A stretch of DNA of 10,948 nucleotides from Phycisphaerales bacterium. GTDB taxonomy: Bacteria; Planctomycetota; Phycisphaerae; Phycisphaerales; UBA1924. Under the pieces are notes generated by a model that was given only the letters and a program-made list of their open reading frames with translations, ran no database searches and was not told where the DNA came from. Location of the stretch: the NCBI GenBank assembly GCA_029260335.1, contig JAJDDL010000296.1, positions 1 to 10,948 on the forward strand, given 5' to 3'. The position numbers were made by a program, and so were the translations under genes. Every line of letters starts with the position of its first letter. The stretch's first letter is position 1. Positions 1 to 6,522 of the stretch are shown here, piece after piece.

Positions 1-207
1 GAGTGCCTGGAAGTGGTTGATCGCGCCCGGATCGCTCGCGTCGTCGTACACACCCCGCACGACCTTCGAGCCGTGGGTGAGGGCGCGGAACTGGCTGAAT
101 CCGCTCCACACCGTGAACAAAACGCCAACGGCTAGCACGACGTAGAGCACGATGTTGTGCCAGATAACGCCGTTGACCGCGTCCAGAAATTCCATAAGTT
201 GCGTCAT
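1..207 (-). CDS. AGCS-family sodium:alanine/glycine symporter, N-terminal fragment
   Basis: The reverse strand encodes 69 residues starting MTQLMEFLDAVNGVIWHNIV and reading off the left edge. This resembles the N-terminus of alanine or glycine:cation symporters (AGCS/AlsT), inner-membrane proteins that import small amino acids with Na+. A short amphipathic start leads into a hydrophobic segment at about residues 18-37. A basic loop follows (FSQFRALTHGSKVVRG), and the fragment ends at GAINHFQAL, where family members carry the conserved FQAL block just before the GNIAGVA region. That diagnostic region lies outside the window, so the call rests on the N-terminus alone. The ATG at 205-207 is chosen because GGAG lies 11 bases upstream (complement of 219-222). 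The in-frame ATG at codon 5 has no such site. The gene diverges from the ORF at 333. Confidence 0.72.
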   Translation of the reverse strand, partial: MTQLMEFLDAVNGVIWHNIVLYVVLAVGVLFTVWSGFSQFRALTHGSKVVRGVYDDASDPGAINHFQAL

Positions 208-256
208 GATGCGTAAATCTCCGCTTGTGCGCCCGATCGAAGTTCCAGACCCTGGC

Positions 257-264
257 GGTATACC
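257..264. promoter_or_regulatory. Palindrome GGTATACC in the divergent spacer, possible -10 or operator
   Basis: The 125-base spacer between the symporter start (207) and the GTG at 333 must hold promoters for both directions if both genes are transcribed from here. It contains a perfect 8-base palindrome, GGTATACC, whose TATACC core could serve as a -10-like element on either strand. I found no convincing -35 hexamer at the right spacing on either strand, so this is only a candidate. Confidence 0.2.
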
Positions 265-315
265 CACACCCGGGCGGGCGGTTAGCGTATCGCAAAGCCC
301 GGCGTCGTGCCACGT

Positions 316-323
316 AGGGGGGA
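316..323 (+). promoter_or_regulatory. Shine-Dalgarno site that sets the GTG start at 333
   Basis: AGGGGGGA lies 9 bases before the GTG at 333. This strong site supports a GTG start for the 239-residue protein. The nearby ATG at 325-327 is in another frame and too close to the site. Confidence 0.6.
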
Positions 324-332
324 AATGCTGTC

Positions 333-1052
333 GTGTTTGGGATTTGGTCCAACGCCGAGATCGCCCAGTCCGTCGCCCGGGCACTCCAGGGTCACGCCGG
401 GGCCCTGGACGCCGAGCACGCCGTCCGCGGGCTCGATGGGCTCAAGGAAGTTCAGCTGCACCCGGTGGTCGCTGCGGGCTTAGCCGAGACCGGCATCGGC
501 GTCTGGCGTGAGTGGCCCTTCCCCACCCCGCACGCTCGCCCGGGATCGCCCGCCCACCCGATGCCTCGCGACCGCGAACGCTGTGATCTGCTGCTCTCCC
601 CGGCTGGGGTTGGCCCGCCGGCAGATCCCATTGCCTTGCAGGCACAACGCAATGAGGCCGCCTCGAGCCTCTTTGCGAGCCAGGCCTTAGCCGACTTCGA
701 TGAATCAGACGCACCGGACCCCGAGGACCTGTTCTGGCTTGAGATCAAGTCTGTCGGCCAGTTCGTGATCGTCGAGGGAGCCCAGCGGCCGAACGGCCAG
801 TATTCGTCCGAGCTCGTGGAAGCCGGGCGCGATCTGCAGAAGCTCGAAAGCGATCCCGGCATCACCCTCGGCGGGCTCGTTCTCATCCACTTCACCGCCG
901 ACAAGCAGACCGCCGAGCACGACCACGCGATGGTCCTCAACCGATGGCTCGATCGCGGCTGGCCAGTGCGAACTCCTGAAGTCGAGGGCTTTGCAATCAC
1001 CGATCGGATCGGCAACACCTGGTGCAGCGTGGTGCTGACGCCTATTCGCTAA
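333..1052 (+). CDS. Uncharacterised protein with a PD-(D/E)XK nuclease-like motif pattern
   Basis: A 239-residue soluble protein that I do not recognise as a named family. The predicted order is helices (about 8-52), a strand with WREWPFP (58-64), a strand with RCDLLLS (83-89), a variable insert (about 90-130), a strand with FWLEIKSV (134-141), a helix with ELVEAGRDLQKL (160-171), a strand with GGLVLIHF (180-187) and a last helix-strand unit. Glu60, Asp85 and Glu137-x-Lys139 sit where the PD-(D/E)XK fold places its metal-binding and catalytic residues. That fold covers restriction enzymes, DNA-repair nucleases and inactive relatives. I see no signal peptide, membrane segment or partner gene, so the substrate is unknown. 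Start: GTG with AGGGGGGA 9 bases upstream. The end overlaps the convergent lpxB end by 11 bases. The coding assignment is firm; the fold is inference. Confidence 0.8.
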   Translation: MFGIWSNAEIAQSVARALQGHAGALDAEHAVRGLDGLKEVQLHPVVAAGLAETGIGVWREWPFPTPHARPGSPAHPMPRDRERCDLLLSPAGVGPPADPIALQAQRNEAASSLFASQALADFDESDAPDPEDLFWLEIKSVGQFVIVEGAQRPNGQYSSELVEAGRDLQKLESDPGITLGGLVLIHFTADKQTAEHDHAMVLNRWLDRGWPVRTPEVEGFAITDRIGNTWCSVVLTPIR

Positions 1053-2247
1053 CGGTCGGCTCGGAGTCAACGAGCCCGAGCACCTGCTCCAGCGCATCCG
1101 CCGCCGATTGCCCTGCGCTGCGGCCCTCAAACGGCTCGCAAACCGCCGCCAACGCTCGCTGCTGCTTGGCGTAGAGCGCCTCGTCGCGAAGCATGGCCTC
1201 GGCGGCATCCACGATGGCCGTCGAATCACCAAAGTGCGGCACGAACTCGGGCACAATCTCTCGCCCGGCGATCAGATTGGGGAGCGTCAGGAACTCCGCC
1301 TCGATCAACCAACGCCCAAGGAGCGAGTACATGATCGGATTGGCGCGATAGAAGATGACCATCGGGCGTTGCAATCGCGCGACCTGGAGCGTGACCGTGC
1401 CGCTGGCGACTAGGCAGACCTGGCTCCAGTGGATAGCGGCGTCGGTCTTGTCGGCCACGATGGTCAATCCCTCGGGCAGCCCCTTGCCGGTCGAGGCATA
1501 GTCGGTGAGCCACTCGGCCGCTCGCTCATCCACGGCTGCCATGATTGCAACCAGGCCCTCGTGCTTGCTCTTCAGCCGCTCGAAGGCCTCGATCAACAAC
1601 GGCGTGTTGTGCTTCAACTCCCCCGGACGCGAGCCGGGCAAGAGACACACGCGTGTCGGGCCCTGTGGGAAATGCGAAGCAACCTCGCCCAACGCGTCTA
1701 AATCGCGATGCGTGTCAAACAACGGATGCCCAATGAACTTCGCCGGCACATCGCGCTTGGTGAACCACGCTTGCTCAAACGGCAGCAGGCAGAGCACAAG
1801 ACTCGTATCGCGCCTGAGTTTGCGAATCCGCCAGCTGCCCCACGCCCAGAGCTGCGGCGCGACCAGGTGCACGACTGTCGTCCCTTGCGCTTTGAGCGCC
1901 TTGCAAATCGGGAAGTTCGCCGCCGGGGAATCGACCGGCACATGGATCGCGGGCCGGTGTTCCAGGGCCCATGCCTCGATCCGCTTGTTCATTTTCTTGT
2001 GCTCACGGATCTTCTTGAGCCCCGGCAAGCCGATCAGCGCATCGTCTCCGGTCGATTCGATGATCGTTGCGCCGGCGTCTCGCATGCGCGGCCCGCCCCA
2101 GGCGTTGATCTCCAGATCCGGATGCCGTCGGCGAAGCTCGGCGATCACGGCGCTGGCGTGCAGATCGCCGCTGGGCTCGAATGCCGTGAAGAGCACTCCC
2201 GTTCGTTTCTCGTTCTCGCGTCCTTGCACGGGCGAGTCAAGCCACAC
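1042..2247 (-). CDS. lpxB: Lipid-A-disaccharide synthase
   Basis: LpxB (GT19) joins UDP-2,3-diacylglucosamine to 2,3-diacylglucosamine 1-phosphate (lipid X) to give lipid A disaccharide 1-phosphate on the cytoplasmic side of the inner membrane. The 401 residues match the family length. Landmarks in order: FEPSGDLH (Glu24, the usual ExSGD block), GGPRM (51-55), VDSPAANF (Asp106), APQLWAW (130-136), LLPFE (154-158), FIGHPL (171-176), LLPGSRPGE (Arg207) and LPNLIAGREIVPE (Asn324). These match the residues conserved in E. coli LpxB. The start is uncertain: the GTG at 2247 gives a leader of about 15 residues without a clear ribosome site, and GTG codons at residues 7 and 18 are alternatives. It lies 37 bases after the response regulator stop on the same strand, so it is probably co-transcribed with the two-component pair. 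Its 3' end overlaps the convergent ORF. Confidence 0.95.
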   Translation of the reverse strand: MWLDSPVQGRENEKRTGVLFTAFEPSGDLHASAVIAELRRRHPDLEINAWGGPRMRDAGATIIESTGDDALIGLPGLKKIREHKKMNKRIEAWALEHRPAIHVPVDSPAANFPICKALKAQGTTVVHLVAPQLWAWGSWRIRKLRRDTSLVLCLLPFEQAWFTKRDVPAKFIGHPLFDTHRDLDALGEVASHFPQGPTRVCLLPGSRPGELKHNTPLLIEAFERLKSKHEGLVAIMAAVDERAAEWLTDYASTGKGLPEGLTIVADKTDAAIHWSQVCLVASGTVTLQVARLQRPMVIFYRANPIMYSLLGRWLIEAEFLTLPNLIAGREIVPEFVPHFGDSTAIVDAAEAMLRDEALYAKQQRALAAVCEPFEGRSAGQSAADALEQVLGLVDSEPTVSE

Positions 2248-2284
2248 GAAAGGCGGTTGTCAACGCATGAACGCGGAGGCCCAA

Positions 2285-2947
2285 CTAAAAGCCCGCCGAA
2301 CCGATCCAGGTGGAGGCTCTTTGGTCAAGCGCCGAGGCGATGGCCAGCATGGACTCCAGGCTCGGCAGGTGGGCCGCCCGCTCGATCGAGCTCAACTGGC
2401 TCACGCTCACGCCCGAGGCCTCCGAGAGGTCCTTCAAGGTCCACGACCGCTCGGTGCGGGCCATGCGTATGAGCCGGCCCAGTTCCATCCGCAGGCGATC
2501 CTGAGGGCGGGCGCCGAGCCCGAATCGCTCGGCGGCCTGCCGGAGTGTCGCCCGCAACTCTTCAATGGAAAATGGCTTGGCGAGGTAGTCGAACGTGTCT
2601 TGCTTGAACGTCTGCCGCATAGAATCGAGCGATGGATATCCGGTAATCACAACGACGACGAGCTTTTCCCACCGCTCGCGTACCTGAATAAGAACATCCT
2701 CGCCGCCAACCCGGCCCATCTTCATATCCAGGAGCAGGATGTCGGGCAGGTCCTCATCCAGCCGGGCGTAGAGCTGCTCGGGCTTGGAGAACACCGCCAC
2801 GTCGTGGCCTTCGTTGGCGAGGGTCGTCTCGATGTACTCTAGAAAATCGGCGTCATCGTCCAAGACCACGATCCGCAGTGCCGGCGGCATCGCCCCGGGG
2901 CTTGGGTTCTGGCTGCCCTTCTCTGGTTGTGCGTCGGACTGAGTCAA
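2285..2947 (-). CDS. Response regulator, receiver domain plus C-terminal XRE-type HTH
   Basis: A 220-residue cytoplasmic regulator. After a polar leader of about 22 residues comes a receiver domain (about 24-140): acidic cluster DDD (30-32), phospho-acceptor Asp74 in LLLDMKMG, Thr102 in VITGYPS and Lys124 in LAKPF. The C-terminal part (about 154-208) looks like a Cro/C1/XRE helix-turn-helix, with WTLKDLSEASGVSVSQLSSI followed by ERAAHLPSLESMLAIASALD, the usual IER...P..l..l..ia.aL signature. Most DNA-binding regulators use OmpR, NarL/LuxR or Fis output domains, so this output is uncommon. The start is TTG: its first bases overlap the kinase stop as TTGA, and AAGGA lies 9 bases upstream. An ATG at codon 20 is possible but has a poorer site. 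The kinase just upstream is the obvious phosphodonor; target genes are unknown. Confidence 0.9.
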   Translation of the reverse strand: MTQSDAQPEKGSQNPSPGAMPPALRIVVLDDDADFLEYIETTLANEGHDVAVFSKPEQLYARLDEDLPDILLLDMKMGRVGGEDVLIQVRERWEKLVVVVITGYPSLDSMRQTFKQDTFDYLAKPFSIEELRATLRQAAERFGLGARPQDRLRMELGRLIRMARTERSWTLKDLSEASGVSVSQLSSIERAAHLPSLESMLAIASALDQRASTWIGSAGF

Positions 2948-4584
2948 AGCCGAGGTTCCTTGCTTGGAGTGGACGCTGTTGCCGGAGGACTATTCGAGTC
3001 GCTCAAACCGATGGGCTGGGCGATCCGAGGCATCCGCACCTCGAAGATAGCCCCAACTCCATCCGGATGGTTGCGAGCGAGCAAAACCCCGCCATGCTCG
3101 CGGATGATTCCCTCGGCGACCGCCAGCCCGAGCCCCGTGCCGTGGGACTCCAAGCGTGTACTCACGAATGGGTCAAAGAGGGTGGGCAAGACCTCGGGGT
3201 CGATCCCAGGGCCGTTGTCTGAGATGCTCACCGAGACCCATGTCTCGTCTTCACGCACCTGTTCCTGGGCCGTGATCAGGATGTCGCCTGCCTTGTCCGG
3301 TTCGTCCTGGCCCGCGATCGCGTCCACCGCGTTGCGCACGAGATTGACGAGCACCTGGACCATCCGATCGGCATCGCATTCCAGAGTCAGCTCCGCGGGG
3401 ACTTCCTGGGCGATTCGAATGTTGCGCGCATCGCGATCCAAACGTACGAGCGTAATGGCCTCTTGGACTAACTCGAGGATGCTCGCAGATTCGGTCGAGG
3501 GTGGGCGCACGCGAGCGAAATCGAGCAGGCCTTCGCTCAAGCCTTCGAGTCTGAGCACGACGCGTCGGAGCAAGGCCGCCTGATCCGCCGGGAGGCCTTC
3601 CGATGGAGCCTCGGCAAGACGCTCTGCCAGCCCCTTGAGCACCGTGAGGGGCGTATTCATCTCGTGCGCCAGTCCGGCGGACATGATCGCCAGGCTCCGT
3701 AACCGATCGGCGTCCTGCAGATTTTCTCGTGCCCGCTCGATCAGCTGGTTCTTACGAGCGAGATCCGCGGCGACGAACTCCAAACGCTCCAGAGTCTGCG
3801 CAAGCTCCTGCTCGTGACGCCGGAGCTTGCCAATCGTCGTGTTGCGCGATCGCATAATCTCGCCGAGCTCATCGGCAGGGATGGCCGACTCTGGGATCAG
3901 CTCATCGCGTCCGTTGCCATCTTGTACCGCGCGGTCTGCACGCAGGATCCTTCGAATCGGCGCGTACACATGCCTCGGCAGTACGAGCACTTCAAGCGAG
4001 AGCGCAACGAGCGCATACACCGCCAGCAACGCGATCACGAGCACCGCAAACAACCGCCCCACCGCTTGCCGCGCCTCGGGGCTTCGAACAGTCGCCTGAT
4101 ACAGAATGCCATCGCGAGAGACCGCGACGACAGTCCCCTCGTTGTTGTGCGCAAGCAATGTGTCCTCGGGAGCATTGGCGTACACCCGCTGAAGCTCAGC
4201 AGCGGTCAAGCCCAGCGTCTGGGCATCCCCTTGTTCGACCCTGGTTTCCGGGCTCGTGAGCGACAGGACCGCCGCCGGTTGGTCCGACGTCCCGGTGCCA
4301 GCGAGGGCCTGGTGGGCAATATCCAGTTCGGCCCGGAGCACGATCTCCCGCACCGTTGATCGCAGTCCAATGACCAATACAACGGCCAGGGACAAACTGA
4401 ATATCGTGTGGAGGAATATGAGCTTCTTGCGTACCCGCATGCCCGCAAGCAGGCCTCGGCTGCGATCCGAGGCGATTCCGCCGGGCGCTGAGCCATCACC
4501 GGCACTCGGTGCCTCGTCGGCAAGTTCCGGCTCTGTGCTGCGGGCAGACACGAGGACTCTAGACTCACCCAATGAACCCCACAC
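2944..4584 (-). CDS. Membrane sensor histidine kinase
   Basis: An inner-membrane two-component kinase of up to 546 residues. Order: polar N-terminal segment (1-50), TM1 (about 54-75, after MRVRKK), an extracytoplasmic sensor region of about 100 residues with no recognised domain, TM2 (about 178-202), a HAMP-like linker (about 203-250), coiled coil (250-295), the DHp helix with phospho-acceptor His307 in AGLAHEMNTPL, then a HATPase domain with N-box NLVRNAVDAI (Asn414, Asn418), G1 DNGPGI (456-461), F-box LFDPFVST and G2 HGTGLGL (481-487). The NtrB-like HEMNTPL box and complete ATP lid suggest an active kinase. The start is uncertain: GTG at 4584 overlaps the divergent methyltransferase ORF, and the first nine or so codons look atypical. 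TTG at 4572, GTG at 4551 and ATG at 4440 are alternatives. It is coupled to the downstream regulator by a TTGA overlap. Confidence 0.93.
   Translation of the reverse strand: MWGSLGESRVLVSARSTEPELADEAPSAGDGSAPGGIASDRSRGLLAGMRVRKKLIFLHTIFSLSLAVVLVIGLRSTVREIVLRAELDIAHQALAGTGTSDQPAAVLSLTSPETRVEQGDAQTLGLTAAELQRVYANAPEDTLLAHNNEGTVVAVSRDGILYQATVRSPEARQAVGRLFAVLVIALLAVYALVALSLEVLVLPRHVYAPIRRILRADRAVQDGNGRDELIPESAIPADELGEIMRSRNTTIGKLRRHEQELAQTLERLEFVAADLARKNQLIERARENLQDADRLRSLAIMSAGLAHEMNTPLTVLKGLAERLAEAPSEGLPADQAALLRRVVLRLEGLSEGLLDFARVRPPSTESASILELVQEAITLVRLDRDARNIRIAQEVPAELTLECDADRMVQVLVNLVRNAVDAIAGQDEPDKAGDILITAQEQVREDETWVSVSISDNGPGIDPEVLPTLFDPFVSTRLESHGTGLGLAVAEGIIREHGGVLLARNHPDGVGAIFEVRMPRIAQPIGLSDSNSPPATASTPSKEPRL
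2957..2961 (-). promoter_or_regulatory. Shine-Dalgarno site supporting the TTG start of the response regulator
   Basis: On the reverse strand AAGGA is followed by 9 bases and then TTG. The site lies inside the last codons of the kinase gene, as expected for translational coupling. Confidence 0.5.
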
Positions 4585-5942
4585 CCCCGACCCCCGATCA
4601 AGCTATCTCTTCGACTACAAGCGGCAGAACACGGGCCATGGAGCAGATCGCTGACCTCGCCGCGCAGTTCCCGGACCTGCACGCGGTTGATGCCGACGAA
4701 TCGGGGCTGGACCGACGCGAGGCCGCTCTGGCTCACGCGATCCGCGATCAGACGATTCGCCGATGGCTCACCCTCCGGCACCTGCTCCAGGGCTACCTTC
4801 GCCAGCCGTTTGATGAACTGGAAGCGGAGGTCGCCGCGGGCCTGCTCGCGGGCGCGACTCAGATCTTCCTGATGGATCGGATTCCCGCCCGAGCCGCGAT
4901 CAATGAGAGCGTCGAGTGGGTGAAGTCGCTCCGCGGCAAGGGAGCCGGGGGCTTGGTCAACGCGGTGCTCCGGAGAATGGCCGAGTTGGCAAGTGGCCAG
5001 GAACCGGAATACGCCCGCGCGAGCGACATCCTGGAGCCGCCGCGCAACGTGGTCTTGCTCGATGATGGTCGGGCTCGGCGGCTGAACGCCGACGCGTTCG
5101 GCCCGCACCTCTGGTCGCGACTGTCCCAGCAATACAGCGTGCCGATCGGGGTCATCGAACGACGTCGGCGCACGCTCGATGACAAAGCAGCCAAGACCCA
5201 AGTGGCGCACATGTGCGTCCGCCCGCCGATCGTCCTGAACGTCGAGCACGCCCGTGAGCCATTGCTCGCGAAGACCGTGGGCCCGCACGACCAAGAGGGG
5301 CATGCGGTGTTTGAGGCGGGCGGAGCCGCGCTAATCAAGCTCATGGAGCAGCGGAGCGATGTGTGGGTGCAAGACGCGGCCTCGGGCGAACCCGTGCGTC
5401 TTGCCAAGGACCTCCGGCCTGCGCGCGTCCTGGATCTGTGTGCGGGAATGGGGACCAAATCGCGGCAGATGGCCATGACCTGGCCCGAGAGTCAGATCAT
5501 CGCGACCGACAAGGATCCAAGGCGCTTCAGTGAGTTACGCCGGGTGAGTTCGCTCCACGAGAACCTCTCGACGGTGGGATTCCATCAGGTCGAGGGCCCG
5601 TTCGATCTGGTCTTGCTCGACGTGCCGTGCACAAACACGGGGGTCCTCGCTCGACGTCCCGAGGCGCGATATCGGTTCACCGATGAGGGCCTGGCAGAAC
5701 TCGTCGAGCTGCAACGCGACATTCTCCGACGCGGCTGGTCCCTGGTCGCCCCCGGCGGGCACCTGCTCTATGCGACCTGCAGCGCCGAGCCCGAGGAGGG
5801 CGAGGAGCAGGCACTCTGGGCGATCTCGGCCCTTGGGGGAGAGCTGCTGAGCGTGCAACGGCGATCGCCATCGGGCGTGCTCGGCGAATCGCCGGCCCGG
5901 TATAGCGATGGCTCGTATGCAGCTCTGATCCATCGGACGTGA
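4572..5942 (+). CDS. RsmB-like (NOL1/NOP2/Sun) rRNA cytosine-C5 methyltransferase
   Basis: An S-adenosylmethionine-dependent RNA m5C methyltransferase. Its layout matches RsmB, which modifies C967 of 16S rRNA in E. coli. A NusB-like RNA-binding domain covers about residues 47-140 (FLMDRIPARAAINESVEWVK, then GLVNAVLRRMAEL). A linker follows (VWVQDAASGEPV), then the Rossmann-type domain with motif I VLDLCAGMGTKS (286-297), the acidic ATDKD (311-315), motif IV LLDVPCTNTGV with Cys353, and motif VI LLYATCSAEPEE with catalytic Cys403. Both cysteines of the family mechanism are present. Motif I lacks the usual APGGKT and motif IV reads PCTNTG rather than PCSGTG. The length of 456 is normal. The start is unsure: ATG 4572 has GAGGA 15 bases away, and ATG 4638 begins closer to the NusB domain but has no clear site. 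It diverges from the kinase. The exact rRNA target is inferred. Confidence 0.9.
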   Translation: MNPTPPTPDQAISSTTSGRTRAMEQIADLAAQFPDLHAVDADESGLDRREAALAHAIRDQTIRRWLTLRHLLQGYLRQPFDELEAEVAAGLLAGATQIFLMDRIPARAAINESVEWVKSLRGKGAGGLVNAVLRRMAELASGQEPEYARASDILEPPRNVVLLDDGRARRLNADAFGPHLWSRLSQQYSVPIGVIERRRRTLDDKAAKTQVAHMCVRPPIVLNVEHAREPLLAKTVGPHDQEGHAVFEAGGAALIKLMEQRSDVWVQDAASGEPVRLAKDLRPARVLDLCAGMGTKSRQMAMTWPESQIIATDKDPRRFSELRRVSSLHENLSTVGFHQVEGPFDLVLLDVPCTNTGVLARRPEARYRFTDEGLAELVELQRDILRRGWSLVAPGGHLLYATCSAEPEEGEEQALWAISALGGELLSVQRRSPSGVLGESPARYSDGSYAALIHRT

Positions 5943-5953
5943 ATGGGCGACGT

Positions 5954-5973
5954 GAGCCTGTCGGCAGAGGCTC
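5954..5973. other. Short inverted repeat after the methyltransferase gene
   Basis: GAGCCT and AGGCTC form a perfect 6-bp stem around an 8-base loop, 11 bases after the TGA of the methyltransferase gene. A T/G pair could add one wobble. No T-run follows, so this is not a standard intrinsic terminator. It could be a weak transcript-end or processing hairpin. Confidence 0.25.
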
Positions 5974-5983
5974 GGGGCCGCGC

Positions 5984-5989
5984 TACACT
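5984..5989 (+). promoter_or_regulatory. Possible -10 element (TACACT) upstream of the PTS EIIA gene
   Basis: TACACT within GCTACACTCCC is a fair match to a -10 hexamer and lies 41 bases before the ATG at 6031. Upstream there is only a weak -35 candidate (TGTCGG at 5959-5964, spacer 19). It would start the EIIA-ispA-dxs-nadK transcript. Confidence 0.25.
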
Positions 5990-6019
5990 CCCAGCCCATC
6001 CGCCTGCTGCGGATTTCAC

Positions 6020-6024
6020 GGGGG
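6020..6024 (+). promoter_or_regulatory. Shine-Dalgarno site for the PTS EIIA gene
   Basis: GGGGG lies 6 bases before the ATG at 6031. It favours this start over the overlapping out-of-frame ATG at 6027. Confidence 0.4.
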
Positions 6025-6030
6025 TCATGC

Positions 6031-6492
6031 ATGAATCTTCTGGACATCCTCACACCTCAGAGCATCCGAGCCCCGCTCCGGACGGTCGACAAGAAGGGTG
6101 TGATTGATGAACTCGTCGATCTCCTGAGCGAGCAAGCGAGAGTGCCGGACGCTGAGGTCTTAAAAGACGCTGTCTGGGCCCGCGAGCAGACCCGGACCAC
6201 GGGCATCGGCCAGGGCCTGGCGATTCCCCACGGCAAGGCCCCGGGGATGAAGGAACTGGCGATGGCGATCGGGAAGCCCGCCGAGCCGCTGGACTTTGAG
6301 TCGATCGATGGCGAGCCCGTGAAGCTCGTGGTGCTCCTGGCCAGCCCGCCGGATCGCACGAGCGATCACATCCACGCTTTGGCGCGGGTCAGCCGGCTGA
6401 TCTCCATGGAAGCCTTCCGCAACGAGATTTACGAGGCCTCGACGAGCGAAGAGATTTACGAGTTGCTGGCGAGCCAGGAAAAGAACGGCTGA
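6031..6492 (+). CDS. ptsN: PTS EIIA domain protein, PtsN/fructose type
   Basis: A 153-residue stand-alone PTS EIIA type-2 domain, the length of EIIA-Ntr. Such proteins take a phosphoryl group from HPr or NPr on a histidine. They either pass it to a sugar permease or, as EIIA-Ntr, regulate partner proteins. The signature is complete: phospho-site His67 in TGIGQGLAIPHGKA (57-70), the second conserved histidine pair in SDHIHALARVSRLI (His113, His115), the strand VKLVVLLASPP (97-107), and the N-terminal block starting LLDILTPQSI. No EIIB/EIIC, HPr or EI gene is in the window, which favours a regulatory role. The start ATG has GGGGG 6 bases upstream. The TGA is 30 bases before the ispA GTG, so the two are probably co-transcribed. 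The family is certain; the name ptsN rather than a fructose EIIA is likely but not proven. Confidence 0.88.
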   Translation: MNLLDILTPQSIRAPLRTVDKKGVIDELVDLLSEQARVPDAEVLKDAVWAREQTRTTGIGQGLAIPHGKAPGMKELAMAIGKPAEPLDFESIDGEPVKLVVLLASPPDRTSDHIHALARVSRLISMEAFRNEIYEASTSEEIYELLASQEKNG

Positions 6493-6522
6493 GCCTGGGT
6501 TTCCTGCTCGTCGTGAGTCGCC

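Noticed and set aside
1505..2842. A long plus-strand open frame of 445 codons antisense to lpxB and the response regulator
   Set aside because: It is a GC-rich shadow frame: Arg/Ser/Pro-rich, no recognisable domain, and fully opposite two well-supported genes.
4206..5303. A minus-strand open frame of 365 codons across the kinase and methyltransferase 5' regions
   Set aside because: It is antisense to the NusB and methyltransferase coding region with no protein resemblance, so it is a shadow of high GC.
5954..5973. Intrinsic terminator after the methyltransferase gene
   Set aside because: The stem is only 6 bp and no T-run follows, so it is listed only as an inverted repeat.
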